Part shown: positions 37,203 through 46,654 of the stretch, one piece after another
How positions within the stretch are numbered: position 1 is the first letter of the stretch
Layout of the letters: the number at the start of each line of letters is the position of its first letter
Program-made: the position numbers and the translations under genes
Notes under the pieces: generated by a model
What the model saw: only the letters and a program-made list of their open reading frames with translations
Told to the model about the DNA's origin: nothing
Databases searched by the model: none
Assembly (NCBI RefSeq): GCF_900101915.1
Contig: NZ_FNAL01000005.1
Span: 119,901-183,900, forward strand
DNA: 64,000 nt
Direction: 5' to 3'
From: Psychrobacter pacificensis
GTDB taxonomy: Bacteria > Pseudomonadota > Gammaproteobacteria > Pseudomonadales > Moraxellaceae

Positions 37203-38186
37203 CTAATCGTTTGAGTGATTCATGCCATGCCTAATGCCAAGCCCCATCGCAATATACAGCTTACGCTCTGTTAAAGGCACATCAATTTGTCGACGACCAT
37301 GCATGATGCGTTTGTTGTCGAGTATCACCACATCGCCATTTTGCCACGCAATGTCTTGAGTGTATTTTTCACAAAGCTGAGTCAGCTCATCTAGGAGCGC
37401 ATCATCAACGTGTTGACCGTTTGCTAGGGTGAACTCAGGTTTTTCATAGTTAAATGAGGGCCCAAGTAAGGTATTTGCAAAGGCCAGTTGACCGCTTACG
37501 TTGTCTTCTCGAATTGCAGGTATCTGTAATACGTACCGAACGCCGCCGTCTGTCTGAGGTTCTACGTGATGCGTTAACGTCTTGCTCGTCGTCGCCGTGA
37601 TAAATGTCTCTAAATCATCCAAGCTTATTTGATCGGCGTCTGCTCTGCCGGTCGCAGTCGCCACATAATTTTGCCAAATAGCCTGAGGCAAATAGCGACT
37701 GATACGCATCGGCTGACTAAAGGTGGCTTTTAGCTCAGGTGATAGCGCTTGATACACTGCATGCCCATCACATATCGTTGTTTGTGAGCCTTTTTTGGCG
37801 CTCAATTCACTAAAAAAAGCAATGACGTCAGGCGGCATCGGCGTATTGCCATTTTCGATATGTAGTCCAATAGCATGCGTGCCTGCATCCACTTTTTGCG
37901 CTTCAGAAGTGATGTTTTGGCGGGCGGGATCGTAGGTCAAGGTTTGACAAAGTTGACTCATCAACTGGCTAAACGTCTCTACATCGTAGTGATAGCCTCG
38001 AAGTAACGTCCAACCATGGGTTTGCAACTGCATTAAAATATCAGCGGTTTTAGGCAGGGATACGCTAGCAGACGCGTGGGAGGTTGGTGCCTTAAAAGTG
38101 TCAAGTTCGATAACGTCGCTTTTTATCAAGTTGCTTTGTATCAGGTCGTTTTCTATCAAATCATTTGGCATAAGAGTGGTTTGCAT
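37203..38186 (-). CDS. TauD/TfdA-family Fe(II)/2-oxoglutarate dioxygenase
   Basis: 327 residues. The iron facial triad is visible as His109-x-Glu111 (GLHIENGNTP) and a distal His near 296 in NKRIMHGRRQID, with the 2-oxoglutarate arginine following. Glu in place of the usual Asp is seen in some secondary-metabolite members of the family. The first 25 residues hold a degenerate repeat (NDLIENDLIQSNLIKSDVIE). AGGA precedes the ATG. It lies 39 bases after the AMP ligase gene. A role in hydroxylating or desaturating a CoA- or adenylate-activated acid is inferred. Confidence 0.87.
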   Translation of the reverse strand: MQTTLMPNDLIENDLIQSNLIKSDVIELDTFKAPTSHASASVSLPKTADILMQLQTHGWTLLRGYHYDVETFSQLMSQLCQTLTYDPARQNITSEAQKVDAGTHAIGLHIENGNTPMPPDVIAFFSELSAKKGSQTTICDGHAVYQALSPELKATFSQPMRISRYLPQAIWQNYVATATGRADADQISLDDLETFITATTSKTLTHHVEPQTDGGVRYVLQIPAIREDNVSGQLAFANTLLGPSFNYEKPEFTLANGQHVDDALLDELTQLCEKYTQDIAWQNGDVVILDNKRIMHGRRQIDVPLTERKLYIAMGLGIRHGMNHSND

Positions 38187-38225
38187 AATATGGTCCTATT
38201 GTTGCACTGCTGGTAAAAGCGTCTG

Positions 38226-39848
38226 TTATAAGCCGAGTGCCGATTGATAAGCGGTAAAAATGTGCGCGCGTCGCAGTTTGCCGTTATCAGTCAATAATTC
38301 ATTGTCCGTACTAAAAGGGTGCTCGGCGAGATGCCACTGTTGGATACGCGCATAGTCAGGCAAGGTTTGGTTAACGACATCTATCGCTTGCGCAATCGCA
38401 GATTGTGGATCATTGCTCGTTGCGACCATGTTGGGGTTGGCGACTATCACCGCAGACAAATGCGGCTCATTATCTCCGAGTACCGCGACCTGATAAATAA
38501 TGGGCTGCGTTGAGAGCTGCGCTTCTACCCATTCAGGCGAGATATTACGGCCAAAACTACTGATGAGCACGTTTTTGCGTCGACCCGTGATGTATAAATA
38601 GCCGTCGTCATCTAAATGACCGATATCCCCTGTGGCAATGATGCCATTGTCATCCTTACTATTGTCATGGTTTAAGTAGCCTTGCATCGCATTGCCCTTT
38701 ACCATTACTTCGCCACTATCTGCGATGCTGACCGAGGCGTGAGGCATAGGTTTGCCCACACTGCCTTCGCGCTTTGCTTTTGGCGTATTGAGACTGACTA
38801 CCGAGCCGCATTCAGACAAACCATAGCCTTCATAAACAGGCAAGCTTAAGGCACTGGCGTCTTGTAGTAATTGAGGGGAGACTTTGCCGCCGCCGACTGC
38901 CATAAACTTTAATGATGGCACAGCAGCATTGGCGCTGGATTTGGTTGCTCCCTTGTCTGCCATGTGCTCACAAATGGCTTTTAGCATTTGCGGTAATAAA
39001 ATAACGCTGGCGATATCGTATGTTTGTACCGTTGTCATCAAGCGCTTGGCATCAAATGCTTGATTGGATAACAAACCAAATTGATCAATACGCCCCGTCA
39101 CTAAGGTGCGCCCCATATATAGACTCACGTAAATACCTGCCACGTTTTCTAATAAAGTGGCAAAAGGCAAGACGCTTAAATGACTAAAATTGCTTGTGGC
39201 ATTGCTCACTTTTGGCGCGTTAGCATCATCTGTCAAGGTATCAGCGAGCGCACCCGATAACGACTCGACAATACGCATCAATGTCTCTTGACCCAAACAC
39301 ACGCCTTTTGGCATGCCCGTACTGCCTGAGGTGTAAGTCACTTTGCAAAAATCGCTGGCAGTAGAGGAGTTTTGAGCGGTGAAGGTATGGTCAGTGATGG
39401 TGCCAGCAAGTTGATAAAAACGGCCTGTGATATGAGTCGCCTGCTCAGACTTGATGGCTTTTGTCTCTGGTGTATCAGCAATTATCCAATTATCCGTATT
39501 GTCTATGGTTGGCAGTTGTAAACCAGCGGCAACGTATACCATCTCTATCTGCGCATCTTGTAGTAAGTGCGCAATTTGCGCGGCACTAAAAAATAAGGGG
39601 ATGGGCACAACAACCGCGCCGACGGTACTCAATGCCAAATCGAGTATGATCCAATCTATATCGTTATGCGCATATAAGGCGACACGCTTGCCTTGCCATG
39701 TTTCTAATGTTTGATGAAGCGCGGATAGCGTGCGTTGTAGCTGATCATAAGTTAGGCTGGTCGTGTTATGGTCAGCTATCGTTTGTATCGCCACCTGCTT
39801 GGGAGTTTGGCGGGCATGCTGACATATCGCGGTATAAATGGGGGTCAT
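38226..39848 (-). CDS. AMP-binding acyl-CoA ligase/synthetase of the hemolysin-family operon
   Basis: 540 residues. Adenylate-forming core with TYTSGSTGMPKGV (P-loop), YEGYGLSECGSV, the ATGDIGHLDDDGYLYITGRR hinge region and the C-terminal catalytic lysine in DNGKLRR. It activates a carboxylic acid, probably a fatty or related acid, as adenylate and thioester. It sits between the thermostable-hemolysin-family gene and the TauD-like gene with short gaps, indicating an operon. Confidence 0.88.
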   Translation of the reverse strand: MTPIYTAICQHARQTPKQVAIQTIADHNTTSLTYDQLQRTLSALHQTLETWQGKRVALYAHNDIDWIILDLALSTVGAVVVPIPLFFSAAQIAHLLQDAQIEMVYVAAGLQLPTIDNTDNWIIADTPETKAIKSEQATHITGRFYQLAGTITDHTFTAQNSSTASDFCKVTYTSGSTGMPKGVCLGQETLMRIVESLSGALADTLTDDANAPKVSNATSNFSHLSVLPFATLLENVAGIYVSLYMGRTLVTGRIDQFGLLSNQAFDAKRLMTTVQTYDIASVILLPQMLKAICEHMADKGATKSSANAAVPSLKFMAVGGGKVSPQLLQDASALSLPVYEGYGLSECGSVVSLNTPKAKREGSVGKPMPHASVSIADSGEVMVKGNAMQGYLNHDNSKDDNGIIATGDIGHLDDDGYLYITGRRKNVLISSFGRNISPEWVEAQLSTQPIIYQVAVLGDNEPHLSAVIVANPNMVATSNDPQSAIAQAIDVVNQTLPDYARIQQWHLAEHPFSTDNELLTDNGKLRRAHIFTAYQSALGL

Positions 39849-39904
39849 GTTATTCTCACTGTCTTGTGGTGGTGCAGTGTTATTGGTTGGCTAATGCATG
39901 CGTA

Positions 39905-40756
39905 TTAAACGGCTATCTTATTTAGCGTCAAACGCGTGGTAGCATTCATCTCTAACGTTTCGGTATAGCGATAATGTGGGGCGCATACCCGCTTAGCATC
40001 GGCCACATTGATAGCGACGACCAAGGGATTATGCTGATAGTAATGGCCCCATGAGGATACTTGCTCAGGGTCTTCTAGCGCTTCTGCCGTGGCCTTGGCA
40101 ATGACATGACTGCGAATGCCCATATGTGCCAATATATGCCGTACCGCATCGGTGCCAGTACACACGACCCAGTCTGCTTTGGTTTGGTGTTCATGAGTCG
40201 TAGAATTCAGGGTGGGGGTGGATAAATAAAACACCAAAAATGCTATCATAAGCCGCGCGCTACCCGCACAACCTGATGCCAAATTGCCAATCTCAAAAAT
40301 GCGCTGGCGACTGACTGGCTCGCCTGCCACTCTGCTGATCTCATGTTGTATCGGCGTGTTCAGATACTGCTCTAAAAATATCTTATCTTCACAGATAGGC
40401 TTTAGACCGATAGCAACGCTCGTCCCTTTAAATGTAGGTAACGCATTATCATCAGTGGATAACCAATCGCCATAGGATGACATATCGGCAAAACCTGAAA
40501 ACAAAATGGGCATAAAGTAGCTTAATCGGGCGTGATGGATATACGCATATATGCGTTTGATAAATGCCTGGGCATCTTGGTTTTGGGCATAGGAAGCAGG
40601 CGATGTCGCTATTGGCATTTGTGTACTGGCACGAATATAGAGGGAGGAGGGTATGCCTTGCACTTCCAATATTGACATTGGCTTAACCGCTTCAATATAA
40701 AAGGTCGTATTTAGAACATTCTGTAAGGTATGAGTGCTATCAATAGATAATGACAT
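39905..40756 (-). CDS. Thermostable hemolysin family protein (GNAT-like fold suspected)
   Basis: 283 residues. The segment from about 115 to 195 (VAIGLKPICEDKIFLEQYLN, then ISRQRIFEIGNLAS-like VSRQRIFEIGNLAS) matches what I recall of the thermostable hemolysin family and resembles the end of the acyl-homoserine-lactone-synthase/GNAT fold. GGAGA precedes the ATG. It is the first gene of a four-gene operon with an AMP ligase, a TauD-type dioxygenase and an SDR. That context argues for acyl transfer in small-molecule synthesis rather than a toxin. The family name is reasonably sure; the function is inferred. Confidence 0.75.
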   Translation of the reverse strand: MSLSIDSTHTLQNVLNTTFYIEAVKPMSILEVQGIPSSLYIRASTQMPIATSPASYAQNQDAQAFIKRIYAYIHHARLSYFMPILFSGFADMSSYGDWLSTDDNALPTFKGTSVAIGLKPICEDKIFLEQYLNTPIQHEISRVAGEPVSRQRIFEIGNLASGCAGSARLMIAFLVFYLSTPTLNSTTHEHQTKADWVVCTGTDAVRHILAHMGIRSHVIAKATAEALEDPEQVSSWGHYYQHNPLVVAINVADAKRVCAPHYRYTETLEMNATTRLTLNKIAV

Positions 40757-41338
40757 CAGCTGTCTCCAAATGGTTAAAAGCTTTTAGCACGATTAACATC
40801 ATGAAAGCATCATAAAGGAGCAACCTTAACTGAACCTTAAGATAGTATCGTCTTTAACAGGCGATATAGTTAGTTAGCAGTCGATATAGTTAGAAACGAG
40901 TATTTAGCCCAGTATTTAACCTCCATTCATGTGCAGTAATCACGGACATGATTAGTCCTAAAGCCGTAAACCGACTCAACTGCTGACTTATCATCCTCAA
41001 AAACTGCATGTATCAGTCCTTATACTATAGAAAATAGTCCAGTATAAATTCAAAAAAATGATATTTACAATAGGTGTCAATGGTTTTTAGCCAACAATAA
41101 GTTGCCATTATAATAACTTTGACTGTGATTATATTTTGAGTTTTTTGGTGTTTATTTATCAGTCAAACAAGAATTTAGGTGCTGCAAACGCCGTCAACAT
41201 CGAGAGTGAAATCGGTGTGAATCTCATCGCGCCTAATAATATTTACCTACTCCCTAATAAAAACCATATCAGTGTGTTTGAGCCTACTGGTTCTTATTGA
41301 TATGCTATTTAGTTTTTATTCAATTGTGGAAGACAACT
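40757..41338. promoter_or_regulatory. Divergent intergenic region (hemolysin-family operon / GST)
   Basis: 582 AT-rich bases. The word GATATAGTTAG occurs twice near 40863-40891. An open frame without an ATG runs 41091-41300 (containing NAVNIESEIGVNLIAPNNIY) and is not recognised. Promoters for both flanking genes must lie here. No operator was assigned. Confidence 0.35.
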
Positions 41339-41986
41339 ATGACTTTACTGCTTCACCGCTTGTATTCTTTTCGCCGCTGTCCCTATGCCATGCGTGCCCG
41401 TCTCGGTCTTTTATTTGCCGAGCAGTCTGTAGCGCTGCGGGAGGTTACGCTGAAGAATAAACCAGAGCAAATGCTAGCGATTAGCCCAAAAGGGACAGTA
41501 CCCGTTTTACAGTTGGCGGATGGGACCGTCATTGAAGAAAGTGACGAGATTATGATGTGGGCACTTGCGCAGAATGACCCACACGGATTACTGGATAAAA
41601 ATACATTACCGCAAGCAAATGAATTGATTGCACAAAATGACAATGAGTTTAAATATTGGCTAGATCGATACAAATATGCAGATCGGTATCCTGAGATGAC
41701 GCAGAGCGAGTATCGACAGCGCGGCGAGGTGTTTTTGCAGGTATTGGAGACGCTATTGACAAAAAATGTCTATCTATTAGGAGACAGTGTGACCACAGCG
41801 GATATTGGTATCATGCCGTTTGTTCGTCAATTTGCGCATGTTGATCGTGAGGTGTTTTATGGTTTGCCATACCCTAAATTGCAGCAGTGGTTACAAGATT
41901 GGCTTGCGCATCCGTTATTTTTGCAAGTTATGACTAAGTTTGAACCATGGCAAGAAGGCGATGAGGTGGTGATTTTTCCTTGTTAA
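41339..41986 (+). CDS. Glutathione S-transferase family protein
   Basis: 215 residues from the ATG at 41339 (MTLLLHRLYSFRRCPYAMRA), preferred over an upstream in-frame ATG because GGAAG precedes it and the thioredoxin-like domain starts there. The RCPYAMRARL motif with a CxxA active-site Cys, GTVPVLQL and EESDEIMMWAL are typical of omega-type or Grx2-like GSTs. Stand-alone gene; the substrate is unknown. Confidence 0.87.
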   Translation: MTLLLHRLYSFRRCPYAMRARLGLLFAEQSVALREVTLKNKPEQMLAISPKGTVPVLQLADGTVIEESDEIMMWALAQNDPHGLLDKNTLPQANELIAQNDNEFKYWLDRYKYADRYPEMTQSEYRQRGEVFLQVLETLLTKNVYLLGDSVTTADIGIMPFVRQFAHVDREVFYGLPYPKLQQWLQDWLAHPLFLQVMTKFEPWQEGDEVVIFPC

Positions 41987-42083
41987 TATCTAGTATTTGA
42001 AGTTATTTATATGATCACATGAGTGGTGAGTGGTAGGTAAAGTATAGATTTGAAAGAACGTAGGAGAATACACATTGTATACT

Positions 42084-42594
42084 TGTAGTGGTCAAATATT
42101 TTTAGACAGTACTTAAGAGGTTTTTGTTGAAATAAAGTCTCTCTTTCTTGCTCGGTGTTAAATACTCATTAAAGCTGTGTGGTCTTACACTTTGATAATA
42201 GCCCCAAATATAATCATTTACTGCCTGCCAAGCCTCATCAATATTGTCATAGCCGTTTTTTGGCATCCACTCTGTCTTAAAGCTTCTAAAGAACCTCACA
42301 TGTTTTTCAAGCTCTTGTATACGCCGTAATTCAGGCGTTAGGGCTTTGCCTTCTGATGGCATGACACCTTGCTGTTCTTTACGGTATTTATATACCCAAT
42401 TCTCTAAGGTGGTTTTGCCGATACCTAATGAGTTGGCTACTTCTGGTATCTTCCTGCCTTGATCTTCAACCAGTTTAATGGCTTCTAGCTTAAATTCTTG
42501 GCTGTAGCGTCCGCGTTTGGTGGTCATATCTTCTCTCCAGTTTTGGTGATAGTATAACCTCTTATCTACTGTCCTATTTCATTATGCCACTACA
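42084..42594 (-). mobile_element. Internally deleted IS3-family element with both ends
   Basis: Terminal inverted repeats start TGTAGTGG at 42084 and end CCACTACA at 42594, with further matches (ACAGTA, TAAGAGGT). The 511-bp element is less than half of a normal 1.2-kb IS3 element. It holds one fused frame joining the start of OrfA to the end of OrfB. No clean target duplication was seen at the flanks. Confidence 0.8.
42102..42527 (-). pseudogene. Fused OrfA/OrfB remnant of an IS3-family transposase
   Basis: 141 residues. Residues 1 to about 78 are an IS3 OrfA helix-turn-helix protein (KRGRYSQEFKLEAIKLVEDQ, TTLENWVYKYRK). From about residue 79 the sequence is the last 60 residues of OrfB (FFRSFKTEWMPKNGYDN, YYQSVRPHSFNEYLTPSKKE). 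All three catalytic blocks before the final Glu are lost, so it cannot transpose alone. The frame is intact, so a DNA-binding fusion protein could still be made. Confidence 0.85.
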
Positions 42595-42911
42595 ATGACA
42601 CCTGCTGAGTACAGGCAGGTGGCTTAATTATTCTACGATGATGTTGTGTTAAGAATGGGGTATTTACAATGAGGTAATTCCGCTTATGGAACATTTAGCA
42701 GGCCTAACAAGACCGTAAGTTGACCTCCCTGCGCTACACTTCAGCCGGTAAATTATGGCAGCGTTGATATCACTACCACTTGCCAAGTTGAATACACTGA
42801 TGACTATCTAACTTGTAAGCCATAATTACTTTAGTTTGAATTAAAGTGAGTGAATGCATAGACTGAAGCAAGTAATGTTGTCTTCAGTCTATGTTCGTAG
42901 TTCGATTACAC
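42595..42911. other. Intergenic region with a possible gene fragment
   Basis: 317 bases. An open frame 42724-42825 reads NYGSVDITTTCQVEYTDDYL and ends in a Cys-containing tail, which looks like the end of a secreted or TonB-like protein, but it has no start and no recognised relative. Otherwise nothing is seen. Confidence 0.25.
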
Positions 42912-44006
42912 TTATTCTATAGGAGACGGCTTACCGTGCGGGCTTGAGCGTAGGTACTGTTTGGGCGCTTTGACGGTTGCGCCAAGCTCGGCCGCCGCGT
43001 GCCACGGCCAGTGCGGGTCATAGAGGATACCGCGTGCCAAGGCAACCGCGTCCGCTTGCTGCTCGGTGATGATGCTTTCTGCCTGCTCGGCCTCGGTGAT
43101 TAGGCCCACGGCAATGACGGGTATATTGACCGCTTCTTTTACGGCTGCGGCAAAAGGTACTTGATAGCTCGCCTTTACAGGGATTTGCTGCTCTGGGCTC
43201 AGTCCTGCGGTGCTCACATGGATATAATCACAGCCTAATGCTTCTAAGGCTTTAGCCAGCTCAATCGTTTGGGTAAGGTCCCAGCCGCCTTCGACCCAAT
43301 CGGTTGCAGAAACCCGCACGCCCACTGGCTTGTCACTTGAAAACTCAGCCCGAACCGCTGTAAACACGTCAAGTAACAAGCGCATTCTGTTTTCAAGACT
43401 GCCGCCGTATTGATCATCACGCTTGTTAGAAAGCGGCGATAAAAACTGATGCAATAGATAGCCGTGCGCACCATGCAGCTCAATTAAGTCAAGCCCCAGC
43501 GTATCTGCGCGTTTTGCTGCATTCACAAAATCACTGATGAATGTATCAATGTCATTTTGATCCATTGCTGTGGGTACAGTAGAGTTTTCGTCATACGCAA
43601 GCGCTGATGGTGCCACCGTTTGCCAGCCATTTACCTCATCAGGGGCAATCGAGCCGTCGCCGTCCCATGGTTTTTTGGTTGACGCTTTACGCCCAGCATG
43701 GGCCAACTGGATGCCTATCGGCATTGGGCTGTACTGTCTGACAGCAGTGAGCGTTTTATCCAGTGCCGCTTGCGTCCTGTCATCCCATAATCCCAAATCA
43801 GCATAGCTGATGCGTCCTTGCGGGTTGACCGCCGTCGCTTCTAAAATAAGTAGCCCTGCACCGCTCAAACTCATCTGACCGATATGAATCGTATGCCAAT
43901 CGCTTGCCGCGCCGTCATTGGCAGAGTACTGGCACATAGGAGCGATGATAATACGGTTATCTAATGTAAGTTGCCCAAGTTGTAAAGGCGAAAAAAGCTG
44001 GCTCAT
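42912..44006 (-). CDS. NADH:flavin oxidoreductase, Old Yellow Enzyme family (YqjM/NamA-like)
   Basis: 364 residues. FMN-dependent ene-reductase fold: an N-terminus LFSPLQLGQLTLDNRIIIAP with MCQYSA (the Cys of the YqjM subgroup), the active-site pair in ELHGAHGYLLHQFLSP, NKRDDQYGGSLENR and a C-terminal ALARGILYDPHWPWHAA. The motifs place it with the YqjM/XenA group that reduces activated double bonds. It is separate from the IclR gene next to it by 140 bases on the same strand. Confidence 0.93.
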   Translation of the reverse strand: MSQLFSPLQLGQLTLDNRIIIAPMCQYSANDGAASDWHTIHIGQMSLSGAGLLILEATAVNPQGRISYADLGLWDDRTQAALDKTLTAVRQYSPMPIGIQLAHAGRKASTKKPWDGDGSIAPDEVNGWQTVAPSALAYDENSTVPTAMDQNDIDTFISDFVNAAKRADTLGLDLIELHGAHGYLLHQFLSPLSNKRDDQYGGSLENRMRLLLDVFTAVRAEFSSDKPVGVRVSATDWVEGGWDLTQTIELAKALEALGCDYIHVSTAGLSPEQQIPVKASYQVPFAAAVKEAVNIPVIAVGLITEAEQAESIITEQQADAVALARGILYDPHWPWHAAAELGATVKAPKQYLRSSPHGKPSPIE

Positions 44007-44145
44007 AATAAATCCTTAAAAAAACGCGCTTTGCTTAAAGGCATGGAAAATAACAGGAAAAATCGATATAAATGGTTTATATAATTAGCGCTTGAATACA
44101 TGATGGGGATGAATGGTTTTTTTTATAGGGTACATTTAAGTGAGG

Positions 44146-44991
44146 CTAGCTGATATATAGATTACTCTCAATCATGTTTTTCATATGCAGCAGGCGAGGG
44201 GCGATGTCTTCTTCTAATTTGGTGCGACTCAGGATAAAACTTGGCGCGCCGCAGTTAAACGTGAGCAAACCTTCCGTCGGGTGCATCAGCGCAATGGCAA
44301 CCGCATTGACATCCTTTTGCCATTCACTGATAGAAAAACAATAGCCGTAATCTTCATAATCTTGAAAGGCTTTGTCCAGCCCTCGTCTGATCTTTAGCCA
44401 ATCATCCTTGTACTTATTGCGAATCGCATTTAGGATAAATTCTTGCTCAGCAGGCGGCATGCTGGCGAGGCAAGCGCGTCCCATTGAGCTTAAATGAATG
44501 GGGAGATATGAGCCGATATTGCGCTGCATGGTCGTGCTACCAGCGCCCTGTACCACATTGAGATAGACCATCATCAACCGATCGCGAGTCGCCATGGCCA
44601 CCGCACTATTGGCATAATCTGCCAGCTCTTCCATATAAGGGGTCGCGAGGTTATTGATGGAGATGTTGGTCATCATGGTATAGCCAAACCCAAGTACGCC
44701 GGTTGAGAGCTGATACTTACTGCTCGTAGTAGACTGTTTGAGATAGCCTAATTTGACCAGGGTATAGGTGAGGCGAGTGATGGTACCCTTAGGAATCCCT
44801 GTCAGTTGACTCAGCTCTTGATTGCCCAGATAAGGTCGCTTCGGGGTAAAACAGCGCAGTAGCTCAAGACCACGAGCCAACGCGGTGACAAATTGTCTGT
44901 CGTTTTTGCCCTGCATCTCTGCAATGGGTTCTAACAACTCCATATGCATCTCATTATTAGGGTCGTCATTGGCAAAGGTGTCGTTCGTCAT
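44146..44991 (-). CDS. IclR-family regulator of the beta-oxidation cluster
   Basis: 281 residues if begun at the ATG at 44991; a GTG at 45042 is an in-frame alternative with poor ribosome binding. An N-terminal winged helix (LSQLTGIPKGTITRLTYTLV) and an IclR effector domain. Members such as PcaR, PcaU and DcaR-type proteins control aromatic or dicarboxylic acid degradation. The palindromic word ACCGCATAGCGA upstream of this gene recurs twice in the divergent acd/ech promoter region, suggesting autoregulation and control of the whole cluster. Confidence 0.87.
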   Translation of the reverse strand: MTNDTFANDDPNNEMHMELLEPIAEMQGKNDRQFVTALARGLELLRCFTPKRPYLGNQELSQLTGIPKGTITRLTYTLVKLGYLKQSTTSSKYQLSTGVLGFGYTMMTNISINNLATPYMEELADYANSAVAMATRDRLMMVYLNVVQGAGSTTMQRNIGSYLPIHLSSMGRACLASMPPAEQEFILNAIRNKYKDDWLKIRRGLDKAFQDYEDYGYCFSISEWQKDVNAVAIALMHPTEGLLTFNCGAPSFILSRTKLEEDIAPRLLHMKNMIESNLYIS

Positions 44992-45213
44992 AGGCGGTCT
45001 ATTATCCCAATTCAGTCCATACAAGCATAGTAAAATTATCACTACCTAGCGTCACCGTGAGCCAGTATTGCTCTATAGAACAAGTGTTTAGCAAATACTC
45101 ATTATAGGCTTTATCACTGACTCACAGTCACATACCAAAGGCAGTTTATCTTGTTCATTATACTATATTACCGTACATTTATATTCTCAGCATAGCATGA
45201 TATGGGAGATTGT

Positions 45214-45228
45214 TTCGCTATGCGGTAT
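45214..45228 (-). promoter_or_regulatory. Candidate IclR operator upstream of the iclR gene
   Basis: On the minus strand ATACCGCATAGCGAA, matching the site at 48090-48104 over its core TACCGCATAGCGA. It lies between the MFS gene stop and the IclR gene. Confidence 0.55.
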
Positions 45229-45270
45229 GAACGGTCGTAATATAGGGAGTCAACGGCATTATAAAAGATT

Positions 45271-46539
45271 TTATGAGGCCTCTTGTGGATCATACTGCTT
45301 TTCTTTGATAAACAAAGTTGGGATCAGACCACATAAGAAGTAAGCACCTGCCATCAGCAGCAGACCTGCACCGATGGAGTTATGCATGGCCATATAGCCA
45401 ATAGCAACAGGGGCAATCACAGAACCAAGTCGTCCGATATTAAAGGCACCGCCAATGGCTGTCCCTCGAATAGCTGTTGGGAAGCTCTCGGTCAGATAGG
45501 TAGCATTGATAGCATAAGGAATCCCATATAAAAAACCAAAGGTAATCATTAACCAGCCAATGTTCTCTGGGGTGTGCGTGTATACCAAAATAGGGATAAA
45601 CAGTGCAGTACCCATGGTACCAAAGGCAAAGACGATCTTGCGGCCGATTTTATCTGCCATAAATCCTGCCACTACTTTGGCAAACATCATGGTCAAGTAA
45701 GTGCCCGCCATATATAGCGCCATCTCTTTAAACTTAATTCCAAGCTCGGTCTCTAAATAAGACGGCAACCAGTTGCTTACCCCAAAATACCCGAACAGTA
45801 ACAACCCTGAGCTCATCGACCACAATATAAACATGATGCGATGCTTGGGATTTTCAAAGATAGCTTTGTATGGGTTTTCCGCTTTTTTGGTTGTGTCCTT
45901 TTCGCCGCTTAATTTGCGCGCACGCGCCTCTTTCCAGGATTGTGGCTCAGGTACTAAGAAGTACATGGAAATGGCTAGCAGCAGTGGCAAAAACGTCAAT
46001 AGATATAAAGTGCGCCAGCCATAGCTAGGGATGATCCATGCTGAAACGCTGGTAATCACCAAAGATCCGAGCGTAAACCCTGTCATGAGCGCGGCAAGTA
46101 CCGTGGTTCGATGCTTCGTCGGCACCATCTCAGACATCAACGTGTTGGTGGCGATATATAAGCTGCCAAGCCCTAAGCAAGCAATAAATCTTAGTGCCAC
46201 AAACTGCTCATAGCTCTGCACAAGCCCACTAAAACCAGACAGGATAGAAAACATCCCAGTCGCCAGAACGATCACGCGTACCCGTCCGAAGCGGTCACAG
46301 GCCCAGCCACCAAAAACCCCGCCAATAGCCATGCCAAACAATGACCAGCTGCCCAGCGCGCCAGCTTGTACATTGGTCAATCCAAATTCTTGCTTGAGAC
46401 TAGAGAGGGTAAAAGCAAGAATACCGATGTCAGCGCCATCACATAGCAATACCAAAAAACAAAAAACAAAGGCCAGCTTCCAAGGCTGTTTTTGGACCGC
46501 GCTTGCGCTTGGGTCTGACGTTATAGCGACACTTTTCAC
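45271..46539 (-). CDS. MFS transporter, aromatic acid:H+ symporter (AAHS) type
   Basis: 422 residues starting at the GTG at 46539, which has AAGGAT eight bases upstream. Twelve membrane segments. CDGADIGILAFTLSSLKQEFG in the first segment corresponds to the AAHS DG(Y/F)D signature (DGADIG here), and GGWACDRFGRVRVI is the MFS loop 2-3 motif; AGFMADKIGRKIVF repeats it. The family takes up benzoate, protocatechuate, muconate and similar acids. With the adjacent CoA pathway, a dicarboxylate or aromatic acid substrate is inferred. Confidence 0.9.
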   Translation of the reverse strand: MKSVAITSDPSASAVQKQPWKLAFVFCFLVLLCDGADIGILAFTLSSLKQEFGLTNVQAGALGSWSLFGMAIGGVFGGWACDRFGRVRVIVLATGMFSILSGFSGLVQSYEQFVALRFIACLGLGSLYIATNTLMSEMVPTKHRTTVLAALMTGFTLGSLVITSVSAWIIPSYGWRTLYLLTFLPLLLAISMYFLVPEPQSWKEARARKLSGEKDTTKKAENPYKAIFENPKHRIMFILWSMSSGLLLFGYFGVSNWLPSYLETELGIKFKEMALYMAGTYLTMMFAKVVAGFMADKIGRKIVFAFGTMGTALFIPILVYTHTPENIGWLMITFGFLYGIPYAINATYLTESFPTAIRGTAIGGAFNIGRLGSVIAPVAIGYMAMHNSIGAGLLLMAGAYFLCGLIPTLFIKEKQYDPQEAS

Positions 46540-46654
46540 AATGTATATCCTTATCGTTGTGAGAATCAAAGTCTGAGTTATAAAAAGAAGGGAACGGCAT
46601 CAGCATCCTAGCAAATACCGCCTTGTGTTTTGGTGAGTACGCCTGCGAGATATA

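Noticed and set aside
40863..40891. Repeated word GATATAGTTAG upstream of the hemolysin-family operon as an operator
   Set aside because: Two short direct copies in AT-rich DNA with no symmetry; too weak to call.
41091..41300. Open frame of about 68 codons before the GST gene, containing NAVNIESEIGVNLIAPNNIY
   Set aside because: No start codon, no ribosome-binding site and no family recognised; it may be chance or an old fragment.
42724..42825. Short frame ending in a Cys-containing tail, possibly the end of a TonB-like or secreted protein
   Set aside because: Only 33 codons, no start and no recognisable motif; similarity to TonB C-termini is too weak to claim.
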